DNA of 62,000 bases from Zygnema cylindricum. Its lineage: Eukaryota; Streptophyta; Zygnematophyceae; Zygnematales; Zygnemataceae. This document shows positions 48,921 to 62,000 of the stretch, one piece after another. The translations under genes were made by a program, and so were the position numbers. The stretch lies in the NCBI GenBank assembly GCA_037447655.1, contig JBBHKE010002884.1:1-62000 (forward strand), given 5' to 3'. Numbering within the stretch: position 1 is the stretch's first letter; every line of letters starts with the position of its first letter. The notes under the pieces are model-generated. The model was not told the DNA's origin. It ran no database searches and saw only the letters and a list, made by a program, of their open reading frames with translations.

Positions 48921-49699
48921 GGGTGCGTCTCCATGTGCCCAAATAAGGGTTTTTTTCTATCGTTTTCCTGTAAAATTCAGAGCCGTCCGCGTAAGTTTGA
49001 ACTGTAAAAAAAAAATAGAAAAAATGAGAAGTACATTTTGCGTCATCATTGAATTTAAGATGTACTACATGTTGTCGTTTTGTGTTCTTCCACCCACGGC
49101 CATGCCAAAAAAGTCATCTTCAAACTTTTCTTTAAAACACGGGGAAGATATGTTTTAAAACAAATAATTTTTGAAAAACAAATAGAAATACGTAGTCGCA
49201 AGGGTAAAACAATTTCAAAAAAATTATAAAGAATTCAAGTGACGACGAAAAGTGCACGATCCGCTATGTTTTGTCCGTTTGCGTTCAGGTACGACAAAGC
49301 AAAGTACACAATTTGGTTGGATTTGTCCGTTTGCGCTTGGTACGGATTTTATTTTGCCAGGGGTCTCAAGATCCGATGCCATTTCACGTCGAGCGGACAA
49401 GAGACGCAATGGCAAATTGCATCTTCTTCAACCGTGAAACGGCACAGGCTGGATGGCGATGCGTCTACAATGTCACGAAAAGTCATGCGACGACACAAGC
49501 AGTTACAAAAAATAACGTGCGTCATCACAGATTGTCACTGTCGACAGCCATCACGGGCATTGTCGACGTATACAATGGTCATGCCCTTAAGGGACAACTT
49601 CGTTTGGTATACATAGGGAGACCCAAAATCCGAGTCCACCGGATCTGCGCTAAAATACAAAGTAAATTCTCTAAGTTTCAAATACATGGAGACGCACCC
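48921..49699. mobile_element. PIF/Harbinger-like non-autonomous element, 779 bp
   Basis: Terminal inverted repeats GGGTGCGTCTCCATGT at both ends (16 exact bases) and a TTA direct repeat on each side (48918-48920 and 49700-49702). A TTA or TAA target and ends starting GGG fit the PIF/Harbinger superfamily. The longest internal frame (plus, 178 codons from 49271) shows no transposase motif, so it would depend on a transposase in trans. Confidence 0.75.
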
Positions 49700-49937
49700 T
49701 TAGTCAGTCGCAAGATCGGTTTCCATAAAGTCAAAGGTAGTCAATATATTGTTGTCGTTGTTTTGTATCAAGTTTGTACCAATCCGCCTTGGTACATACT
49801 GCCGTAAGCGCGGAGCAAAACCAGGGTTTGCAAATAGTGTTTCACTTCGGGTTTTAGGGTTTCACAATTAAATTTTTAATTTGTTCGGTTAGATTCACCG
49901 GTTTTAGTGTGACTCTTCCGTACGCTACATTACAGTA

Positions 49938-50553
49938 CACCGCGAATCGTTATTTGAGTAATGAAAAAATTAGAGTAAAAAAACCAAAAAAAACAATTAG
50001 AGTAATGAACTCTAATTTATGTGATAGAACTTTTTCACAGTCGAAGTTTACTCTAATTTATTTAAGTACTCTATATTGGGTTATGTCGACAATAAATATC
50101 CGCGCTGAAATTATAAACACTAAATTACGTGGATGTACAAAATCTGTCAGTCCGTATATTTTTGACGTCATTATGACGCTAGTATTATTTATCGCGCTGA
50201 ATGTCAGTTAATGTTCACACTGACGACGATGCTGTCGACGGACGAGAGTTATGCGAACGGCTTTTTTTCGATGTGATTGAATTTTCGCTTAGTCCGATTT
50301 CACGTGCGAGCGCGATTGTATTAAATCATTATTTGTACTTTTTTAATTAAAAAAGTACAGTTTTACACGGTCGAAAGTCGTCCGTACTCCACACTATTTA
50401 AAACGAACCTATATTACAATTCTGTTACGCTAATTAAACTTACTTAAATTAGAATAATGAAAAAATTAGAATCATTTACTCTATTTGATGTCATAGAGTC
50501 GAAATTTCGAGCGACCGAATTAGAGTAATTTACTCTAATTACGATTCGCGGTG
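49938..50553 (+). mobile_element. TA-flanked inverted-repeat element A, 616 bp
   Basis: Ends CACCGCGAATCG and, inverted, CACCGCGAATCG, with TA on both sides (49936-49937 and 50554-50555). The outer bases also form ACAGT on both sides, an alternative reading of the target duplication. The interior contains repeated ATTAGAGTAAT motifs and a GC-richer middle (GACGACGATGCTGTCGACGG). It is a near copy, inverted, of 51164-51764. Confidence 0.88.
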
Positions 50554-50555
50554 TA

Positions 50556-50903
50556 CAGTTCAATACAGGACTGTAGTCTGAACCGAGCAATTTTCGCGCT
50601 ACGGACAAACGGTGAGAGCGGTGAGAGGATGCGGCGCACGGGTCCAGGTCGCCCCCCTTTCATTCCGTTTTACGACGCGTCGCGCCGCGCGGACGTCGTA
50701 TGTATAAATATGTTCAGGGTTTTATTCTCATTTGTGTTTTTTTTTATTAAAAAAAAAACACCACCACCCAAAAACCCTAAGGTTTAATGTAAGGTACCCG
50801 GGCGGTATCTTGCGATTGGTGAGAATAACGCCTTTTTTGGGTGTAAAATACGACTCTCACCGCTCTCACCAACCGGGCCAACTCGTAAGAAACCTAGTCT
50901 GTA
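50556..50903. other. Spacer between elements A and C
   Basis: Holds GC-richer sequence (50600-50700), AAAAACCCTAAGG (50768-50780) and two matching stretches (GGTGAGAGCGGTGAGAG near 50610 and the inverted CTCTCACCGCTCTCACC near 50855), which would pair into a long-range hairpin. No gene. Confidence 0.5.
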
Positions 50904-51117
50904 CACAGCCAATCGTTATTAGCGTGTAAGTTTTTTAGCGTATACGAATAATTAGCGTGGTATACGCTAATTAGGAATTTGAAAATTTTCGAAGAAATCG
51001 TCTATTCTAATTAGGAATTAGGGTTTTTTTAAATAGTGTGGATAATTATATTTGAGAATTAAAAAAAAAAAAGCGGGACGGAATTAGCGTACACAACGCT
51101 AATAACGATTGGCGGTG
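50904..51117. mobile_element. TA-flanked miniature inverted-repeat element C, 214 bp
   Basis: The left end CACAGCCAATCGTTATTAGCG and the right end (inverted) CACCGCCAATCGTTATTAGC differ at one base. TA lies on both sides (50902-50903 and 51118-51119). It is a short-type member like 34580-34797, sitting between elements A and B. Confidence 0.85.
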
Positions 51118-51163
51118 TAGTGTAATGTACAGTAGTTCGGCATTGGTTCATTTTTATGAACTA

Positions 51164-51764
51164 CACCGCGAATCGTAATTAGAGTAAATTACTCTAATTC
51201 GGTCGCTCGAAATTTCGACTCTATGACATCAAACAGAGTAAACGATTCTAATTTTTTCAGTATTCTAATTTAGGTAAGGTTTAATTAGCGTAAAAATTTG
51301 TAATATAGGTTACTTTTAAATAGTGTGGAGTACGGACGACGTTCGACCGTGCAAAATTGTAATTTTTTAAGTAAAAAGGTACAAATAATGATTTAATAGA
51401 ATCGCGCTCGCACGTGAAATCGCACTAAACGAGAAATCAATCACATAAAAAAAAAGCCGTTCGCATAACTCTCGTCCGTCGACAGCATCGTCGTCAGTGT
51501 GAACATTAACTGACATTCAGCGCGACAAATAATACTAGCGTCATAATGACGTCAAAACTATACGGACTGACAGATTTTCTACATCTACGTAATTTAGTGT
51601 TCATAATTTCAGCGCGGATAGTTAATGCCGACTTAACCCAATATAGAGTACTAAACTTCCTCTGTGAAAAAGTTCTATCACATACATTAGAGTTCATTAC
51701 TCTAATTGTTTTTTTTTGTTTTTTTACTCTAATTTTTTCATTACTCTAATTACGATTCGTGGTG
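51164..51764 (-). mobile_element. TA-flanked inverted-repeat element B, 601 bp, inverted relative to A
   Basis: Read on the minus strand it starts CACCACGAATCGTAATTAG and follows element A along its length, sharing TATGTGATAGAAC, ACTCTATATTGGGTTA, TATCCGCGCTGAAATTAT and GACGTCATTATGACGC. TA flanks it at 51162-51163 and 51765-51766. No transposase. Confidence 0.88.
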
Positions 51765-51766
51765 TA

Positions 51767-54220
51767 GAGATATATTTTCTTGCAAGCAACAAGCTGGTCA
51801 AAAATGATACGAGCTTACGTTTTACATGTACGACTATGTATGTTTGTACGAAAATTGTTTTGTACTATAAAAAGGACTATATTTTGTCGTATTATAAAAA
51901 TGTCCTTAAAACATTTCCGTTGTTACATATGATTCCCCCACGTGGATGGAGGTTTCCCGAGGGAAAATTTTAGTACGAACATTTTTCGCTTCGCGCAAGC
52001 CCGAACGGCAACAATTATAAACGTGTACAATTATAACTTCATAAGATTTGTAAAAATTGACGTTCGAAATACTGACAAAAACTGCCTTTTCACGGCGCAG
52101 AGAAATTCCCCAAAGTCTTTAAATCGTGTGACATATTGTAGTGCCACGCCGGCGTGGTTTTCTAATAGTACAGAGTACGGACAGAACGGACTTATGTCAG
52201 TAGTTCGTACTCCACTGCACTGTACTGTACTGTATGCACATTTGATCGTACTTTTATTCAATCGTGTAAAGTTGTAAACATCTTTGCGGAATAGGCGACA
52301 AAAAACGAAAACGTTTTCCTGTGTCCAAGAAGTATTACACGTGTAACAGCTATGCAACATGTACGATAGCGTCCTAACTCTATACCACTCTAAAATATGT
52401 AGTTATATTAATTTATGTTTCGCCTGCACCTGTTGAGAGTTGTGCTTTAAACAGGCTGACAAATTTTTGTCCGCCCACAGGCTGCGATAAATATGAGATA
52501 TTACCGCGGTACATCTCTCATTCCCCTTCATTTTTGTTTCCAAGCGCTATGATTAATTGATTATAACCAATGCGCGTGAAGCAGCGTGTGCATAAAGTGA
52601 TGCCGTACATGCAACGGATGGACAAATTCGAGGCGGACGACAAGAGGAATTTTTTGAAAAATAGAACGAAAAAAATTGACACGTGCATAGCAAAGACCGT
52701 CAATATATATCCAAACGTACACGAATGTCCAATTAACGAGCCACACTGACATATTTTCTTATAGTACGACAATATCCGAATTGTACGAGATTTTGGCCTA
52801 CCTAACGCCAAAAAGTCGCTGAGTCGCCTGTCTCGCACGGTGTGTAGATCTGTCGTACATGCCTTACCTGTTACATAGCCGTGATTCGTCGACATCCCGA
52901 GTCAAATCCTACTTTTCGGTTGGATGTACAGCAACAATCTGTCGTGTTTTGTCCCACCGCGGAGATGTATCTATCCCCTTTGTTAGATGGTGGACCAACG
53001 GTAAATTTGCCGGCCGTCAATCACACCGTACCAGCCTGTCATGAGTTTCTGGTCGTCAAGGAACTGGCTCGAAGGTCCCGTCTTCTGGCGATTCCCTACA
53101 AGATCAGATTTCGGTGTTTACCGAAGCTAATCTAGAATGTGAGCGCAACTTTTCCGCTTTTTTCTCCCCGAATCTTTTTTACCTGGTTGACTTTGACGGT
53201 CGATTAATGAAATTTTGGACATGCGTCAAAAGTTAACTTAATCGGGGCATCGGACGGTCATGAATATGTCGATGCAGAATACGTTCATTTTAGCGGTTCG
53301 ATGAGGTCTCTCTTCTTTTCCCGGAACTTTTGGAACCCTAAAACCAACGACTGTGGATCCTATTCGTCAGAAATTTTAGACAGCCTTTTCCTTGGATGAC
53401 GTCAACGCGGCCCCTAAATGACGCTGGCCAACAGTACAGGACAGCAGGATAGAGTACAGAAGTCGCTGGAATTTTTGGAACATTCTAAGAAGATTGTACA
53501 AAAGATGTGTGGTCGACGTTATTCCGATACTCAAATTATTGTCAACATGATATACTGTTTCACTACACTAGTTATTGGAAAATATATTCTATAACTACAG
53601 TACTGTAGCTTAGTCATCCAGCCAATGTAAATCCGTCCGTCCATCCATTCCATTCCCTCATACTGCGGATGCATCTCCACCATATCCAAAATGAATATAT
53701 AGAAAGATCTAGCCCATCCATTCATATTTGTCAGCGCTTTCCAAATGGTCGGTGATTGGCTAATATTTCACGTGGCCGTATTGTTATTGAAGTGCTACAA
53801 TCCCACCTTGAAAACATTATACCATGCGCGAATCCACCTTAAATATGCAGAAAGTTCCACACAGTGTCGCACGTGCCAAAAAGGTACAGAAAGGACAATG
53901 CTCTGCAAAAAGCGGTAGCACGGCTCACAGCCACTGGCTGGATTGTGAGTGTGAGTGTACTGTTCGCGAACGTCCTACGATTTGCTCCAGCTTCTTGCGA
54001 AGTCGCCCGGAAACAGGCTCGTTCTTGGCCTTGGATTCGATATTACTAGTCTCCGGCTCGATTCCGCTTCGTTACCGGCTTGTTTTTGGTACCTCAGTGG
54101 CTCGCCGGTTTCTACGAAAGTCTGGATCCTTCAAATTTCCGGTTCGGTTTTGTTTCGGCAACTTTAGCCAATGTCAGCCAACTTCGGGGTCCACGTACCT
54201 TTGCTTTCGCTTCGCAAAGT
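51767..54220. other. Non-coding region upstream of the MIPS gene
   Basis: No recognised gene or element. There are many GTAC-containing palindromic bits, such as GTACTGTACTGTA near 52220. An open frame at 53824-54648 (plus, 274 codons) has low-information Ser/Cys-rich sequence, overlaps MIPS exon 1 out of frame, and is not called as a gene. Confidence 0.45.
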
Positions 54221-54223
54221 GTC

Positions 54224-54242
54224 CACGTGTCCCTTATATATC
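54224..54242 (+). promoter_or_regulatory. Probable MIPS core promoter: G-box and TATA box
   Basis: CACGTG at 54224-54229 is a perfect G-box (bZIP/bHLH binding, ABRE-type core), five bases upstream of TATATA at 54235-54240. Transcription would then start near 54265-54275, about 215-225 bases before the ATG. A TTTTTCAG at about 54432-54439 could be the acceptor of a 5' UTR intron. Which factor acts here is inference. Confidence 0.5.
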
Positions 54243-54488
54243 TTGCAGCACTCTTCTTCAGGAATGCAAGTATTTGCTTACAATCAACTTGCTGGCAGCA
54301 GAATTGTCATCCTTGTCAGTCACATTGCCATTCTGTAGGCTGATCTGTCAACAATTTTTGGCTGCAATCTCTTCCGAAAACTCCTTTTTGCTCAGCAGTT
54401 CGTGTAGATATAAACCGACAGCCTTATTTCTTTTTCAGGTTTTTGTAGCATTCTTGTCAATTCTCTCTCTTAGGAGGAAATCGCCATC

Positions 54489-59510
<5,022 letters not shown>

Positions 59511-59651
59511 GTGGGTATTATTCTGAGCCTTTTTAAGTGTAGCCATTAGGAGAGAGATGTGATTGAGAGTTGACTGTACAACATCGACACAAGATTGTAC
59601 CTTTGTGAAGCGGAAACTTGAATCCTAGAGGGAAATGCAGGGCTTAGTTCC

Positions 59652-59669
59652 AAATAAAATAAAATAAAT
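59652..59669 (+). terminator. Probable poly(A) signal of the MIPS gene
   Basis: CAAATAAAATAAAATAAAT contains three overlapping AATAAA/AAATAA signals about 145 bases after the stop codon. This is a fitting distance for a plant 3' UTR near-upstream element. Confidence 0.5.
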
Positions 59670-59670
59670 G

Positions 59671-62000
59671 CGGAAAAATTTAAATGGACGGTTTTTAGAT
59701 GGTTGGAGAACTATGGTAGGTCTTGTGTATTGCTTTTTTCGGGATGAAGTTGGTAGTTTTTGGGTATTTGGAAAAGCTTTCAGAAGCTTTCAGCTGTTCA
59801 AAATGTATACTGAAATTCTCAGATTGTGAAGTAAAGTTCGTTCTAGAATTTTGTGAAAGGATTTCATAGGAAACTTGGGGATTTTAGAGGTTTTTAGGTG
59901 GGCGAAAGTAGTCAGTTGTGTAGGGTTATGTGGTTTTGATCCTCAATTGGATTTTGTACTTTGTGTTGAAGATAAAGACAGATGGTTTCTTTTTTTTCTT
60001 CAATTTGTCTGTCACATCTGTTTGAGCTATCTTGTTCTCCTTTTTGGTTCCTGTTTTAATACTGTGAGGTAAATATGTATGTTGATGACCATGCTAATGT
60101 GTCTCATCATTGTTTGTTTTTATGGTTATGTGGAATTGACATACTTTGATCGACTTGACACAAAAATACGATATAGTGTGCATGAAAAGGCAACTTTTTC
60201 ATCCAGTTACTGGAAAAAAAACTTTCTTGTTGTGCTCGAAATGCCTTTGCCTGGAAATATTCCTAAAAATCCTAAGAAACTTTTAAGTATAGATCATAAT
60301 TAGATTATTAGTAAAAACTGTCTCCAATCGGAAGTTGCACTGGCTATCGATGAAAATTGTTATAAGAGTTGATTATTTTCCGGACAGTCAAAAGCGTTTT
60401 AATTCTGTGATGAACGGTTACATATTTCTCTGCGCAAGCGAGTGAGAGGAAATGGTTTTACCTTCTGAGAGTGATGTCAGGACTGACAATCGGGTAAGCA
60501 TGTGATGACAAAAAGAACTGTTGACTGCCCGAAAAATGTGAAATTACGCTGAGAGTTGAACTGTTTGGTAGTATTTAGCCGGTCGATTCATTGGGTTCAG
60601 TTCTATTTGATAACTCAAGGCCCCTTTCCCATGTAACTGAAACTGAAGTCTTGTTACTTTGTTTTTCAGCGAGGATTTTTCGTATTATCAAAGCGTTTTG
60701 CTGTAACGCAATGAAATCGTTACTTTAAATTGTGACGGGTGAAGACGTGGGTGTAATTTGTGACGACTACAAACTTGCGACAATTGTTGACGTTAACGAA
60801 ATAGCGACAGTTGCAGACGTCTAGTTTTTTGTGACATTGTAGATGTTTAGGGTTTGTGACATTTTGACGTCATGCTCACTTTTTTTAGCGTCGGCATCAC
60901 TAATTCCAAACATTTCTGCCATTATTTCCCGATTTGTTTTTTTCCTTCCTCTCTCCTTGCCATCCAAATACGTCCAAAGACAATCAAATTTTTTACAGAT
61001 CTTTCATTTATTGTCGTTTTTCATTGCAAAAATTGTGAGAGAGACGTGGAAGTGGGAGATAGAGAGAGGAAGAGGCGCCTTCACGGACTTCGCTATTGTG
61101 AAAAGGCATCTGTTGCTCGAGACCCCTCCACGGCTCCTGCATGGAAAAAAGTCCGCACAGGTTTGGAGAGTGGGTTTTTTTTTTGGGTACTTCACATATT
61201 GCAAAAAAAAAATCAGAAAACCTTTGACGCGTGCGACAACGTTTGCCTATTGGTCCTATTTGTTCACATCATGAAACTTTAGCCTATTCGTCCACATGAC
61301 TAAACTTTAGTTAAAACCACCTCGCGAGTTGATTTGAGTAAGAAGTTTGAAGATGAGTTGGAGGGGTGCGAAAGTGGGTCGAAACGCACTAGACAAAAAA
61401 GTACATTTACTTTTTCAAGGTGACGCGAATTGTATCGTGGTAATTTCGTTATTTGGGTGCGGCTGCATATTTTCTCGTTACGGCCCAAGTTTTGGAGAAA
61501 ATGACAGGAAAAATTCCTTACTTTATCACATGGGAAAGTTCCCTTAATAAGTGTTAATAAGTGACATTGGCCATTGCCATTTTCAGCTGAAAGTTGCCCG
61601 GCTTTAATATGTGCGTATTTTAGCCGAACTTCCTTTTTTTTGTTGAATATTTGAGCGAGTGTCTTGTGTCGTCTAAGATTTTAATTATGAGTATTATTGT
61701 TGTGTGGACTCCAGTTGTGTTTTTGTAAACAATCCTATCATATTTCCATGGGTTGCATATTCATTGTTAGTGGCGTGTTTTTTTCATAAAAAATTCTTTT
61801 AAAATGTGGTAAACGTACGATTTCAAGACTTCATGTCACCTTGTTTAATGAAGGTACAACGTTCATTGTTATTAGCGATAAAACAATTGTTTCAATCGTG
61901 AATTATATTTGCCAAATAATGTTAAATAGCCGTCAAGACAATGGACCACAATAGGACACGTCACTCTCTAGTAAATTAGCAAGTTGGACGTTCATTCCCT
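59671..62000. other. Non-coding region to the right edge
   Basis: Short frames at 60843-61282 are unrecognised and have no splice-supported extension. TGACGTCA (60865-60872) is a perfect CRE/as-1-like palindrome next to several GTGAC and TGACG motifs (60730-60870). At 61854, TACAACGTTCATTGTTATTAG resembles a decayed left end of the CACCGTGAATCG inverted-repeat family. Confidence 0.45.

Noticed and set aside
49271-49807. 178-codon open frame
   Set aside because: It lies mostly inside the TTA-flanked element and runs over its right end; no transposase motif.

Overview
The window looks like plant nuclear DNA. It carries two spliced genes with GT-AG introns: a leucine-rich-repeat receptor kinase on the minus strand, and a plant-type myo-inositol-1-phosphate synthase (MIPS) on the plus strand. 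It also carries Copia retrotransposons, several families of miniature inverted-repeat transposons and plant telomere-like motifs. I place it as a land plant or a close streptophyte alga; the sequence alone does not settle which. There is one assembly gap of 10 N at 41757-41766.

Region by region. (1) 1-9027 is a nest of retrotransposons. An old, stop-ridden Copia element on the minus strand is interrupted inside its integrase by a younger, gag-only element on the plus strand (1268-5739). The younger element has two LTRs, a primer-binding site, a polypurine tract and a 5-bp target duplication (TAAAC). Both elements have a primer-binding site complementary to the anticodon arm of initiator tRNA-Met (Drosophila copia / Ty5 style), and it lies inside the start of gag. 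(2) 9028-12494 is a dispersed-repeat copy and non-coding DNA. (3) 12495-39975 (minus) is a receptor kinase gene spread over 33 recognisable exons. From the N-terminal side there are 22 exons that each encode one LRR, one last LRR exon, a Cys-containing linker, a Pro-rich stretch, a transmembrane helix and a kinase with all core motifs. Two exons are each one base short of the length the reading frame needs, so the copy is either a recent pseudogene or carries homopolymer errors. Its N-terminal exon was not found. Introns hold transposons, GA/GGGGA tracts and Copia fragments. (4) 39976-54200 is gene-poor: TA-flanked and TTA-flanked inverted-repeat elements, GA-rich tracts, a cluster of small hairpins and a second copy of the 9-10 kb dispersed repeat. 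(5) 54224-59670 is an intact ten-exon MIPS gene with a G-box and TATA box upstream and a poly(A)-like signal downstream. (6) The rest is non-coding as far as I can see.

The two genes have no evident functional link. MIPS makes inositol-3-phosphate in the cytosol; the receptor kinase would act at the plasma membrane. The most unusual points are the primer-binding site embedded in gag, the tandem decoy 3' splice sites in the last MIPS intron, the one-LRR-per-exon receptor with two single-base breaks, and a transposon family with CACCGYGAATCG ends that includes an inverted pair around a third element.
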